This document shows, in pieces, positions 21,754-31,970 of a stretch of 64,000 nucleotides of DNA. Origin of the DNA: Macrothele yani (lineage: Eukaryota; Arthropoda; Arachnida; Araneae; Macrothelidae). Location: assembly GCA_039090855.1 (NCBI GenBank), contig CM077001.1:119352922-119416921 (forward strand). The letters are read 5' to 3'. The position numbers and the translations under genes were made by a program. The notes under the pieces are model-generated. The model was not told the origin of the DNA and searched no databases. It saw only the letters and a list, made by a program, of their open reading frames with translations. Positions within the stretch are counted from its first letter, which is position 1. Each line of letters starts with the position of its first letter.

Positions 21754-22551
21754 TATGTATGTAATTGAAGAGTTCAGAGATTTCAGAGAAACCAAACAAA
21801 CGGCCTATTCACCTGAACTAAATGATGCCCCAAATTTTCTCCGCTCCGCAAATAGAAAATATACACGCAGTCGCCAAGTTTTATGAAAGCTACAGGGCAA
21901 AAAAATTCCTCCTTTCATCTCACCTACTCAGTGCCGACTATAAGCCAGTCACTAGTGGTAAGTCGTTCTGTTTTCCATGATCCAAAGCCTGATGGCAAAG
22001 GGCTATTCCCCTGACACGAGCATCATGAAAAACAGAAACAAGTGACCCATTTACTGTAAAAACATTTCTGAAATTAACGAACCACTTTCCGTCATTTCTT
22101 TTGTGAATTAACGAAGCGTATTTCCGATACAACCTTTTTCGTGAAATGACCAGAAAAAAAACTGAATTCCACGGATTTTTTCCTACCACGGGAAAATTCT
22201 GAATTTTCAGAAACCTTTCCGTAATTTCTTTCTTATACTGATGGTAAATTACCGTTTTAGAGATGTGTTAAATGAAAATTCTGAATTTTCAGAAACCTTT
22301 CCGTAATTCCTTTCGTATATTAAAGAAAAAACTCTGTTCTCACTTGTTTTTGTATCCGTATGACGAGAAATTGCCGGTAATAGGAACGATTGGTGCGAAT
22401 ACTTGAGGTTTGATTAACTTTTAAATTTCAATCGTCTGTCTAATTTTGAAGTTCAGCAGCGAAGATAGCATATCGCATGAATTTTGTTTATTTCGGCACA
22501 GGATATATCTTCTCCTCTCCCCTATTTTCTGCACAAACTATTTATTATATA
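21754..22551. other. Stretch with a short direct repeat; no gene
   Basis: GAAAATTCTGAATTTTCAGA followed by AACCTTTCCGTAATT occurs at 22191-22225 and 22274-22308. Related words (TTTCTGAAATTAACG, ACGGAAA) recur at 25.26-25.47 kb. This may be one old repeat into which the mariner at 22552 inserted. No coding sequence is recognised. Confidence 0.45.
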
Positions 22552-22741
22552 CACCGCCCGACAATAAAGTTCCAGGACAGTGGGTATTACTCTGTTAACG
22601 GTAGTGGTAAAAATATGTTCTATGGGTCAAATTGTAACTGTGTTTTCCCTTTCTTGCAGGGCACATGAATATCTAAGAAAGTGCAGACGAGTCCGATTCT
22701 GGAGACTGTTAATAGAAGGTACTACAAAGACAATTGTCATG

Positions 22742-24600
22742 GATTTGAACAGAGAGAAGAGAGCAAATTTTGCTGCAAGTCCGGGAAGTCAGCAACGGAG
22801 ACCTTCGAAATGATCAAAACTGTTTACGGGGACAATTCCCTATCCCGTGGTTGCGTTTTTTAATGGTATGCTCGTTTTCGCGAGGGAAGGAAAGACGTTA
22901 GGAATGACTCAAGGATTGGAAGACCATCCACCAGCCGTTCTGAGAAAATGGTGGAGAAAGTTCGTGCTCTGGTGCAGTCAGACCGTCGAATGACGGTACG
23001 GATGATAAAGGACGAACTCCATGTCAACCGTGAAACAAACCGGCTGTTTCTAAAGGACGATCTCGGAAAAAGGAAGATTTGCGCAAGGTTTGTGCCGCAC
23101 AAACCTTGCGCAAATGCTGCTGTGACAGTCCAGCATCGAAGGGTCCTGTTGGACTGCATTATGACAGTCCAGCATCGAAGGGTCTTGCTGGACTGCATTG
23201 TGACAGTCCAGCATCGAAGGGTCCTGCTGTACTGCATTGTGACAGTCCAGCATCGAAGGGCCTTGCTGGACTGCATTGTGACAGTCCAGCATCGAAGGCT
23301 CCTGCTGGACTGCATTGTAACGGTCCAGCATCGAAGGCTCCTGCTGGATCTGCATTGTGACAGTCCAGTATCGAAGGCTCCTGCTGGACTGCATTGTGAC
23401 AGTCCAGCATCGAAGGGTCCTGCTGGACTGCATTGTGACAGTCCAGCATCGAAGGGTCCTGCTGGATCTGACATTGTGACAGTCCAGCATCGAAGGGTCT
23501 TGCTGGACTGCATTGTGACAGTCCAGCATCGAAGGGTCTTGCTGGACTGCATGTGACAGTCCAGCATCGAAGGCTCCTGCTGGATCTGCATTGTGACAGT
23601 CCAGCATCGAAGGGCCTTGCTGGACTGCATTGTGACAGTCCAGCATCGAAGGCTCCTGCTGGACTGCATTGTAACGGTCCAGCATCGAAGGCTCCTGCTG
23701 GACTGCATTGTGACAGTCCAGTATCGAAGGCTCCTGCTGGACTGCATTGTGACAGTCCAGCATCGAAGGCTCCTGCTGGACTGCATTGTGACAGTCCAGC
23801 ATCGAAGGGTCTTGCTGGACTGCATTGTGACAGTCCAGCATCGAAGGCTCCTGCTGGACGGCATTGTGACAGTCCAGCATCGAAGGGTCTTGCTGGATGC
23901 ATTGTGACAGTCCAGCATCGAAGGCTCCTGCTGGACTGTATTGTGACGGTCCAGCATCGAAGGGTCCTGCTGGACTGCATTGTGACAGTCCAGCATCGAA
24001 GGGTCCTGCTGGACTGCATTGTGACAGTCCAGCATCGAAGGGTCCTGCTGGACTGCATTGTGACAGGTGATGAACCCGTGGTGCTTTCAACACGATCCAA
24101 CATCAAAGAGACAAGGCATTGAGTGGAGGGCACCAAGTTCACAGAGACCCAAGAAGGTTCGCCTGCAGAAGTCTAAAATCAAAGCAATGCTGATCACGTT
24201 TTTTGACAGCAACGGCATCAATCACAGGGAAATGGCTTTTGGAATGCTTAACAATCACCAGTGTCTTCTACCTGCAAGTTCTTGATTGCCTATACGGAAG
24301 AGAGAATTCGTCGTGTGAGGCAGCCCCTGCGAACACATGGAAGTTGGTTCCTCCTGGATGATAACACCCCTGCCCACTCGGCACGGTCGGTGACGCAGTT
24401 CCTCGCCAATTCCAGAGTACCCAGGCTCAACCATCAGCCCTACTCCCCGGACTTAGCTCCCGTCGACTACTTCCTGTCCCTCAAAGTGAAATTAGCGTTG
24501 AAAGAACGACGTTTCACGATTGTTCAGATATCAAGAAAACCGTTACCGCGGAACTGAGCAGTGTTCCGGTAAATGAAATTTGCAACGTGTTTCAAAATGA
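22742..24600 (+). pseudogene. mariner (HTH_48 / SETMAR-like, DD34D) transposase with tandem-repeat expansion
   Basis: KSATETFEMIKTVYGDNSLS (about 22780) is the N-terminal HTH. FREGRKDVRNDSRIGRPSTS and a second HTH (VRALVQSDRRMTVRMIKDEL) follow. After RFVPHKPCAN (about 23105) comes the repeat array, in which each unit adds 13 codons, VTVQHRRVLLDCI. It leads into VTGDE (about 24070), the first catalytic Asp. RPKKVRLQKSKIKAMLITFF follows, then LLDDNTPAHSA (about 24360, second Asp) and YSPDLAPVDYF (about 24450, third Asp). Frameshifts lie near 22858, at three or more off-length units and at 24074. Confidence 0.9.
23127..24066 (+). repeat. 39-bp minisatellite, 24 units, inside a mariner transposase
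   Basis: The consensus unit starts GACAGTCCAGCATCGAAGGG and continues TCCTGCTGGACTGCATTGT. I count 24 units, of which a few are 38, 40 or 41 bp. Each contains the perfect inverted repeat CAGTCCAGCA / TGCTGGACTG around an 11-nt loop, so every unit is a potential 10-bp hairpin. Units 4-7 and 13-16 share the same variants in the same order (CCTTGC, CTCC, AACGG, GTATCG), giving a higher-order period of 354 bp. The sequence flanking the array is the same GTGACAG that separates units. Confidence 0.95.
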
Positions 24601-24708
24601 TGGATCTATAAGAAGGGGGACTACTTCGAAGAACTATACCCACAGCTGGACTCAGTGCAGTAAACTTTCCTCGTAACAGCAGCTGTCCTGGAACTGTGTC
24701 AGAAGGTG

Positions 24709-25145
24709 TATATTGTGTTACTGTAAGAAACTGGGTACTTAACGCATTGTACAGATGGCTATATGATGTCTATGTATTAGTCTTTGGACAACTTAAGACA
24801 AAGGCTATTATAGCTATCGAGAGTAAATTTTATATTTAGGATTTTTTTTTGTTTTTTTGTGAAATAATACAATGCTATAAAAATTTACATCTCCCCCTTT
24901 TTAAAGATAACTGAAAGTCATTGTAAGTTTAAAAAAACAAGTTGCAAAGCAATTTGTTGCTTCGAAAAATCACGATGAAAATTTTTTATAAATCCTTCTA
25001 CAGAAAGAAATATTACAAACCTTTTTCAGAAAAAAATAATGAGCTCCAACAGGAAATAAAATATCTAAATCACTCGTGTTAATGAGTAAAAATTGTCATT
25101 GTCCCGCAATTTCTTCTACGATGTACGTGATTCCAATTTCTGAGT
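24709..25145. other. AT-rich stretch, no gene recognised
   Basis: Poly-T and poly-A-rich sequence after the mariner. No reading frame, TIR or repeat could be supported. Confidence 0.5.
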
Positions 25146-25495
25146 GCCTGTGGCTCAATGGTTAAAGACGTGCGTTACCTGTTCAACCAACCAAAGCGGC
25201 GAGGGTTCGATCCTGACTGGGGCGGAAGTATTATCTGGGGAAAGGGCTGAGAAATCCAGGATCATCGGTTTTACGGAATTTCAGTTTAAATTAGGAAAAT
25301 TTTAAAATGGATTTTTCTGAAATAAACGGAATTTCTGGCTACGGAAAATCTGTGAAAATGCAGGTCAAATTAAAAGTGCACTTTTAAAAACGGAAGTTTC
25401 TGAAAAAGAAAAAACTGAAGCCTACCGTAAACTTTGCTGTACGTTATTTTCAGAAATTTTCCGTGAATTCACACCACTTATTTTTTACAGTGTAC
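25146..25495 (+). mobile_element. tRNA-like head plus tail, possible SINE of a further family
   Basis: TGGCTCAATGGTTAAAGACG (A-box like) and GAGGGTTCGATCC (B-box like) are about 35 bp apart, as in tRNA-derived SINEs. The tail carries repeated ACGGAAATTTCTG-type words and ends TTTTTTACAGTGTAC. It does not fold into a standard tRNA by eye. The boundaries are uncertain. Confidence 0.5.
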
Positions 25496-25714
25496 ATCTT
25501 CTCATTTCTTTCTTAGGTTCTTCGATTTTTCGGCAATATAATTAATGTTTAAAATAAAATTATTTCTATCTTAAGTGTTCTCTCTAATAGTCCTTTCTGT
25601 GGACTATGAACCTACATCTTGATTTCCAAGATAACAGGGCATTTCTTGAAATTGGTCGTGGTATTTTATCCCATTCATCTTCCACTGCTTTCCATAGCCC
25701 AATTATTGTTTTAG

Positions 25715-25870
25715 CACTGGCAATGGCGCAGTTGGTTAAGTCGCTATGCACTGTGCGGGAGGTGGATATTTCTGGCGGGAGTTCGAATCCAGATCCTTCC
25801 TGCTATCTTGTCTGCGATTTTTCCGGGGTTTTCCGCAGTCTCCCCGTGTTTGGGGACGCGAATGCTTAGA
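25715..25870 (+). mobile_element. tRNA-like SINE head, further family
   Basis: ATGGCGCAGTTGGTTAAGTCG (A box) and GGAGTTCGAATCCAG (B box) are followed by a GC-rich tail TTTTTCCGGGGTTTTCCGCA. It is unlike SINE-1 to SINE-4 in the body. It occurs once in this window, so family status is an inference from the tRNA-like promoter boxes. Confidence 0.5.
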
Positions 25871-26178
25871 TGATTCCCTCTAAAGTCTGCCCCGGACGCG
25901 CTTTGTCTCTGGACCCACTTTCCCAGGATGCCTGGATTTACCAGATGAGTGTCGATGATCTGGTAGTAAAACAATGTAAGATGAATGTAATCTGACGCCC
26001 TATCAGGAACGTCGCCAAGGGGTGCAAGTCCCACCCTGAAATTTCTCTTGCCCACCCTACCGTCCACCCAATTCAAAATGTGCCATTTTTCAATATATTT
26101 TTAACTTAAAAATATAATCTGGACTTTTCTATGAAATAAGTCTTGTGTTTTATATCATGTAGCCCTACGTATATTATT

Positions 26179-26759
26179 CAGGGCGATTCATAAAGAAGTA
26201 TAGATTTTCAACGCACCATAAAACAAGAACAATGTAAGATATGTTACCTGTAACAGAATTGTAGGGGAATGTTTCAAGTTTTTTTAGAGACACTCACAGA
26301 TGTTCTATGTGTGCACCCTTAGTCACACGACACACATCGAGCCGGGTAGTCCATTTTCGCCCAAACGCGAGGTAAGATATCTGAATCAAGTGCAGTGATA
26401 GTGGCTGTGATACGCTGTTTCAGCTCCGCTAGATCAACAGGAAGGGGAGGGGCGAATACCTTGTCCTTTACGTACCCCCCACAGGAAAAAGTCACAAGGT
26501 GTTAAGCCAGGACTTCTGGGTGGCCATTGGGTCAGTGGCATGTTGTAGTCCGCGCCTCGTCCAATCCATCGGTGAGGAAGATGTTCATCGACTGCCTAGT
26601 CACGTGATACGAGCGCTATCGCCTACGTCACTTTCCTCAGTAGCGGGACACAAACTTTATGAATACATCTACCTAACGGTTCGCAGTTGTGGTCCGTGTT
26701 TTCAACTGTTACTGTTTTACAGCATCTGGAAACTGTATACTACTTTATGAATCACCCTG
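26179..26759 (-). mobile_element. Internally deleted DDE (DUF4817-type) element with CAGGG termini
   Basis: The left end CAGGGCGATTCATAAAGAAG and the right end (inverted CAGGGTGATTCATAAAGTAG) define a 581-bp element. The minus strand encodes only the C-terminal part of the transposase (GGTLKDKVFAPPLPVDLAEL then RITATITALDSDILPRVW), with stops further on. The catalytic core and N-terminus are missing. It is therefore a MITE-like deletion product of the same broad group as the elements at 11.2 and 53.9 kb. Confidence 0.78.
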
Positions 26760-26956
26760 TATTTCCTTCTAGAGTGGGCGTTGTTTACGTCTCCGTAGAA
26801 AGGTTATCGAAATAGCATCCGCAGGCCCATGAAAATTCAGTTATTCTCCACTCTTCCAATTCCTTAGTTTAAGCCTCTTTTTCATATTTTTATGGCCAAG
26901 GAAATAATGAGGAGGGTGGACAGGAATTCACTGACGAGGTCACGACTAATTGCTCC

Positions 26957-27066
26957 GTTTTCTTCCAACACGGAAAGTGGAGTTGTGAATACAAAATTTT
27001 TCCGTGATAGTGGTCGAAACCGCGTCTCCTCGCTCCGGAGTGGCTGCACCGACACCGAGTAAGCTA
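26957..27066 (-). repeat. tRNA-like SINE remnant cut by Tc1-like element f
   Basis: The minus strand reads TAGCTTACTCGGTGTCGG (A-box like) directly at the TA where element f inserted, then CGCGGTTTCGACC (B-box like) and a tail with CACTTTCCGTG. The other side of the break is at 28499. It is weak on its own, but the position at the insertion site is consistent. Confidence 0.4.
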
Positions 27067-28498
27067 CACTGGCGGAAGGTGAAAAAAGAACACCAAGAAG
27101 GAGACGTCTGATACCAACGAAATTTATACAGCATAATAACGGAATACAGAGGATAACGTGATCAAAACATTATGGCAAAATACAGCTGTATTTGCTGGTA
27201 AACTGAAAAATAACATTTCCATGTAACATGGTTAGTACGAGGTTGACCCGCCATGAACTGCGTCACACTGTGCAATTCTGGCATGGAGTGTGTCGTACAG
27301 ATGTTGGATGTAAGTTTGGGGTATTGAGTTCCAAGAATCCTCAACCTGGACGCGTAAATCGGGGATGGTCGTGGCTGGCCATGGAGACCGGATAAGTCGT
27401 TGTCCCATGAAATTCCACACGTGCTCAATAAGGGACAAATCCGGTGAACGTGCATGCCATGGAAGTTGTCTTACACCCTGAAGTGCATGTTGCGTTGCAC
27501 GTGCCGTGTGTGGGCGTGCGTTATCTTGCTGCAAAACACCACGATGGACCGACTTTACAAATGGCACAACAACGGGCTGAATGATGTTGTTGATGTAGGA
27601 GGTGCTGTTTAACGTACCTGGTACAAACACTAGTTGTGTACGGGAGTGATAGCTGATCGCTCACCACACCAGGAGACCAGGTGTAGGCCCTGTGTGTCGC
27701 TGGCGGATGCAAGAAGGGTGGAGACGCTCCCTTGTGCGTCTGCGAACACGCGTGCGGCCATCAGAGGCTCCCAAGCAGAATCTGCTTTCATCGCTCAACA
27801 CGACAGATCGCCATTGCGTTCTCCAGTGCAGACGTTGGCGACACCACTGCAGCCGTTCCTGACGGTGGGCTGGAGTCAGAGGTACACATGCCAGAGGCAC
27901 ACGTGCACGTAGTCCTGCATCCAGTAGACGGTTGCGGATTGTTCGCACAGTCACCTCAGGTGCAACTGTAGCTCGGATTTGCGTTGCAGTGGATGTTCTG
28001 CTTGACAACGCCGCTCTTCTTATGCGTCGATCGGTCCGATCATCAGTCCGTCTGTGATTCCCGGTTTCACGTCTTCTCGTATGGGAATGTTCCTCGGACC
28101 ATCTACGCCACCATCGTACCACCACCGATACTTCCCGTCCAATTCGTTCCGCAATACGACGGTACGACCACCCGGCCTCGCGGAGTCCGACTAGACGACC
28201 TCGCTCAAAGTCCGATAACTGCTGAAATCATACACGTCTTCCATGTCCAGGGATTGCAGCTTCTTCAGGGTCTTCGCACGTGTCCGCACGCCGGCGACTG
28301 ATTACATTCACTTCGCCGTACTTCTTAAATACGACCGACGATAATTTGCATATTATGCTGTGCTGTGGCGTAAGCGCTCACCGGTTGGTCTCGAAATTAA
28401 CATCACACCTACGTAAACTCGACCCCATTAACATATGTAAATTTCATGATCGTCCGCCAATTTCCTTCTTGGTGTTCTTTTTTCACTTTCCGGCAGTG
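27067..28498 (-). mobile_element. Tc1-like element f, well preserved
   Basis: TIRs begin CACTGGCGGAAGGTGAAAAA on the left. The inverted right end differs at two or three positions (CACTGCCGGAAAGTGAAAAA). TA lies at 27065-27066 and 28499-28500. The length is 1432 bp. This is the best preserved autonomous-type element in the window. Confidence 0.94.
27232..28240 (-). pseudogene. Tc1-like transposase f, nearly intact, one in-frame stop in the core
   Basis: On the minus strand the N-terminal HTH reads DFERGRLVGLREAGWSYRRI and is open from about 28200. VLSDESRFCLG (about 27800) has the first Asp, LQQDNARPHTA (about 27530) the second and SPDLSLIEHVW the Glu. The chain is in one frame to its end at 27232, except for a single TGA at 27661-27663 where the family has Gly. 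The start is unclear: an ATG at 28239 lies one base out of frame with the HTH. Few lesions point to a comparatively recent insertion. Confidence 0.92.
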
Positions 28499-28500
28499 TA

Positions 28501-29038
28501 TATTGCTGCAGATATGTCGTCTTCGCACGTGTTTCAGATCTGTAGTACGTCACAGTCTAAAGTTACACTAACCCTCTTAAGACTGTCTCGGGACAGTGAA
28601 AATGTAGGAAGCGGCCGAGGATTGCTTTGTAGAAGAGGAATGCAAGCCAAAGTCGCCGGCTTGTAGGAAGGGAGTTAAAGGAGGACGAAGGTATTGTGTC
28701 TTCGTGGCACGACATTAAAATTTGATTTAGATGAATAAAAACGACGTTCTCCTTTAAATTGTTCAACGTACTATTTTGGTGAGCAAATATGCAAAATTTT
28801 GATAACCAATTTAAGGCGATGCATTCAGAGCAAACAAAAAGTGGAAAGCGACATTCTAGTAACACTTGTATTTTACACCAGTGGTATAAGCAGTCAGATC
28901 CGTGTGTGTGTGTGTGTGTGTCCATGTCCAGGGGATTAAGACTGCACTAATTCCTTTGTAAAGGGTAGTGAAAAGCATTTAAAATGCGTTCTTTCAGTGT
29001 TTCGGAAAAAAAAAAAAAAAAAAAAAGGTTGGTATGAA
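28501..29038. other. Stretch with a (GT)n microsatellite and poly-A; no gene
   Basis: A GT run of about 22 bp lies at 28900-28922 and a poly-A of about 22 bp near 29006-29027. No coding sequence or element boundary is recognised. Confidence 0.5.
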
Positions 29039-29047
29039 GTTTGCCCC

Positions 29048-29280
29048 GCAGCCCCGGTGGCTGAGTGGTCTAAGCGATGGCCTCTGATCATTCGTCCGAA
29101 CGGGGTCCGGGTTCGAATCCCGTGAGGCATGGATGTTGTGTTTGTCTTACGGCACTGGCTCTCTTCCTTCCCTGGCACCAGTGACCCGAAATTAGGGACG
29201 GGCGACTGCTTATAGCCCATTGAGTTGCTCACGGTGGTCGTTAGACCTCCAATCAAAAAAAAAAAAAAAAAAAAAAAAAA
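29048..29280 (+). mobile_element. SINE-1, left member of a SINE-mediated duplication
   Basis: A full-length copy flanked by the 9-bp TSD GTTTGCCCC (29039-29047 and 29281-29289). Diagnostic variants are GGTGGCTGAGTGG in the A box, GACCCGAAATT and TTAGACC. The poly-A tail is 26 bp. Confidence 0.94.
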
Positions 29281-29906
29281 GTTTGCCCCACCTAAAATAA
29301 TGCTCACCCACTCGTCACTCATTGTGATTTCAAAGTCTAGCGATGTCTCTGTGCCCCATGGCAGCAGGCACCGGTTTAGTTCCAATTGCGGACAGAGGGA
29401 AAAACTGTGCCAATTCAGGACAAATCCAGTTCTGTCCGCAACTGGGAAAGGAGGAAAAGCTTTAGTGAGAGATTAGGTAAGCCGCCCCGGTGGCGCAGTG
29501 GTCTAAGGCGTTGGCCTCTGATCATTCGTCCGAAAGGGGTCCGGGTTCGAATCCCGGTGAGGCATGGAATTTGTGTTTGTCTTACGGCACTGGCTCTCTC
29601 CCTTCCCTGGAACCAGTGACCATAAATTAGGGACGGGCGACTGCTTATAGCCCATTGAGTTGCTCACGGTGGTCGCTAAACATCCAATCAAAAAAAAAAA
29701 AAAAAAGTTTGCCCCACCTAAAATAATGCTCACCCACTCGTCACTCATTCTGATTTCAAAGTCTAGCGATGTCTCTGTGCCCCATGGCAGCAGGCACCGG
29801 TTTAGTTCCAATTGCGGACAGAGGGAAAAACTGTGCCAATTCAGGACAAATCCAGTTCTGTCGGCAACTGGGAAAAGAGGAAAAGCTTTAGTGAGAGATT
29901 AGGTAA
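29281..29906 (+). repeat. 426-bp tandem duplication: 200-bp unique unit plus SINE-1
   Basis: The 200-bp segment 29281-29480 is repeated at 29707-29906 with about three or four differences. Each copy is followed by a SINE-1. The middle SINE (29481-29706) has the left TSD of the third SINE (GAGATTAGGTAA) and on its right the TSD of the first SINE (GTTTGCCCC). This is the footprint of unequal recombination between two SINEs. The 200-bp unit is itself part of the MULE terminal region. Confidence 0.94.
29481..29706 (+). mobile_element. SINE-1, hybrid middle copy
   Basis: It carries the same diagnostic bases as the copy at 29907 (GACCATAAATT, AACATCCAATC) and is followed by the other copy's TSD. 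The crossover therefore fell in or next to the poly-A tail. It has intact A and B boxes. Confidence 0.94.
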
Positions 29907-30139
29907 GCCGCCCCGGTGGCGCAGTGGTCTAAGGCGTTGGCCTCTGATCATTCGTCCGAAAGGGGTCCGGGTTCGAATCCCGGTGAGGCATGGATGTTGT
30001 GTTTGTCTTACGGCACTGGCTCTCTCCCTTCCCTGGAACCAGTGACCATAAATTAGGGACGGGCGACTGCTTATAGCCCATTGAGTTGCTCACGGTGGTC
30101 GTTAAACATCCAATCAAAAAAAAAAAAAAAAAAAAAAAA
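29907..30139 (+). mobile_element. SINE-1, right member of the duplication
   Basis: A full-length copy with the 12-bp TSD GAGATTAGGTAA on the left (29895-29906) and right (30140-30151). It shares GACCATAAATT with the middle copy. Confidence 0.94.
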
Positions 30140-30189
30140 GAGATTAGGTAAACACCTTCTTTGGCAAAAAAATTCAAGAACTGGGATTA

Positions 30190-30594
30190 GTGAATGGCTA
30201 TAACAATAACGAGGAGATAAGGCAACACCTCCGAATGTGTGGTTCACTGGTCTATCTTTCTGTGGAAAATGTAGACGATGGTTGGATTCAAGAATACACT
30301 CCCATTAATGAAAACCTTCAGAAATTTTATGATTATTTCGTAAATCACTGGGTGGAAAATCCGGTAATAATTGCCGAAATGTGGAATTGCAACAACATAC
30401 GACACAAAACAAATAATGTCGTCGAAGGATGGAATCATCTGTTAAACGCAGCTATGAAAAATCCTCATCGGAAAGTTGCGAAGTTAATAACGTGCTTGAA
30501 AGATGAAGCGAGGAAGAGCGAGTTCCTGTACGACAGAAAGTGCATAAATCTCGAGGGAAAGAAAAAGAGAAAAAGCAACAATCAAACTGTATGA
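30190..30594 (+). pseudogene. MULE transposase, C-terminal fragment
   Basis: The 134-residue frame contains YDYFVNHWVENPVIIAEMW, then HKTNNVVEGWNHLLN (about 30410-30450) and NPHRKVAKLITCLKDEARKS. A Trp-rich segment followed by a TNN..EGWN box and a helix with a conserved leucine pattern is the typical C-terminal end of arthropod MULE transposases (often with a FLYWCH domain upstream). The catalytic DDE part and any zinc finger are absent here, so it is a deletion remnant. Confidence 0.75.
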
Positions 30595-31518
30595 GCGGAT
30601 CAACAAAACTATAGCAGAGTTTTACACAACCGCGATTATCCGACGATGTTTGAAGAATCTATCGCTCATTCAGAAGTTAGAATAATGAAGAAGAAATCAA
30701 CAGATACCGTCAGTTTCGTAATTTTATTATGAAACTGATATACAGTATAGTTATATTTTTATGATAATATTTGCATAATCTATTTTAGTTTTCGTTTTGA
30801 ATTAAAGGAGGCGAAATACATAAAACAGATCAACAAAAAATAATATTATGAGAAATAGGGGTTGAAAAAAGTAATGGCTACACTGGGAGTTCATTCTCAT
30901 AGATGGACTGACCCCGGCTGTATATTGTATAAATTCATGTTTATACACTGTACGGGTTTCTATTGATGACCCACAGTAGCTTACAAAAAAACCCCACATA
31001 CCTTTTGAATAGGCTGATGAGAAAGCATTCAAATAGAATGAAATGAATCGCCGATTTGTCCGTATACCACTTTTCCAATATTTGAATGACTTCAAATAAA
31101 ATTCAACCCTTCTGGTGAGGGATTAGGAATGGGGTGTGTTTTCTTGTTTCCCGAATTCCTCGCTAAGTCCTTTCCCCTTTTCCCAGTTGCGGACAGAACG
31201 GGGATCTGTCCGCAATTTGAACTGTTTTTCCCCCTGTCCGCAACTGGGTCGTCCGCAATCGGGAAGACACCTCAGATACCTATGGTAAGGTGACCAGAAG
31301 TCCTCAATTCTTGAGGACAGTCCTCAAATTTAGCTTACTGTCCTCAAAAACATCTGATGCCTTTGGGGACGCAAATTGTCCTCAATGATTGTCCTCAAAT
31401 GTCTACGAATTTACACTTCCTTATTAGCTCGTTAGATTTCTAATGAAAATTGTTCTTAAAAGTAGTCTTCGTTGTAGTAATTTTCCGACATGCTTCTTGT
31501 GAAAACAAATTTTGACTT

Positions 31519-31970
31519 CTTTTTTTTTTCTTCTTTCCGAGTTTAACGACAACCGCGAGCAACTCTAAGGACTATCAGCGGTCACCTGTCTCTTTTTTTT
31601 TTTTTTTTTGATTGGAGGTTTAACGACCACTGTGAGCAACTCAATGGGCTATAAGCAGTCGCCCGTCCCTAATTTAGGGTCACTGGTTCCAGGGAAGGGA
31701 GAGAGCCAGTGCCGTAAGACAAACACAACATCCATGCCTGACCGGGATTCGAACCCGGACCCTAACGGACGAATGATCAGAGGCCAAGGCCTTAGACCAC
31801 TGCGCACCTGTCTCTAATTTGGAAACATTCGTTCCAGGGAAGGGAGAGAGCCAGTGCTGTAAGACAAACACACCATCCATGTCTCAGTCGGGAGTCGGGA
31901 CTCGAACTCGTACCCACTTGTACGAATGGTCAGTGGCCAGCACTAGGACACTGAACTACTGGCGCTGTCA
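31519..31970 (-). mobile_element. SINE-1, old copy split by a younger SINE-1
   Basis: Two halves, 31519-31590 (tail and end of body) and 31806-31970 (body and head), join into one diverged SINE. The head reads CCAGTAGTTCAGTGTCCTAG in place of the usual box, and the B box GGGACTCGAACTCG is weak. The break is flanked by the duplicated target CACCTGTCTCT. Confidence 0.88.
31591..31805 (-). mobile_element. SINE-1 nested inside an older SINE-1
   Basis: A near-consensus copy with a pure poly-T start, truncated at the A box (CCACTGCGC). The TSD CACCTGTCTCT lies on both sides. Confidence 0.93.

Larger units (their letters stand above)
22552..24708 (+). mobile_element. mariner element B carrying a 39-bp minisatellite
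   Basis: The left end begins CACCGCCCGACAATAAAGTT and the right end is an imperfect inverted match sharing GTTCCAGGAC. TA lies at 22550-22551 and 24709-24710. Total length is 2157 bp. Subtracting 23 extra 39-bp units leaves about 1.26 kb, a normal mariner. The minisatellite is therefore an internal expansion and not a flanking repeat. Confidence 0.9.
29385..31262 (+). mobile_element. Mutator-like (MULE) element with inverted, TGTCCGCAA-rich termini
   Basis: The left terminal region (29385-29470, repeated at 29811-29896 by the duplication) and 31165-31262 are inverted relatives. Both hold several copies of TTGCGGACAG / CTGTCCGCAA and a CAACTGGGAAA segment. Between them lies a MULE-type coding fragment. 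The exact outer ends and the 9-11 bp TSD expected for MULEs were not identified. Two SINE-1 copies lie inside the left terminal region. Confidence 0.65.

Noticed and set aside
22860..24142. Very long open reading frames on both strands (up to about 390 codons) over the 39-bp array
   Set aside because: They exist because the unit is 13 codons and lacks stops in every frame. On the plus strand only one frame continues the transposase; the others are by-products of the tandem repeat.
25146..25230. Possible Leu/Ser-type tRNA with a long variable arm
   Set aside because: The acceptor ends do not pair well and a repeat-like tail follows, so it is listed as a SINE-like head.
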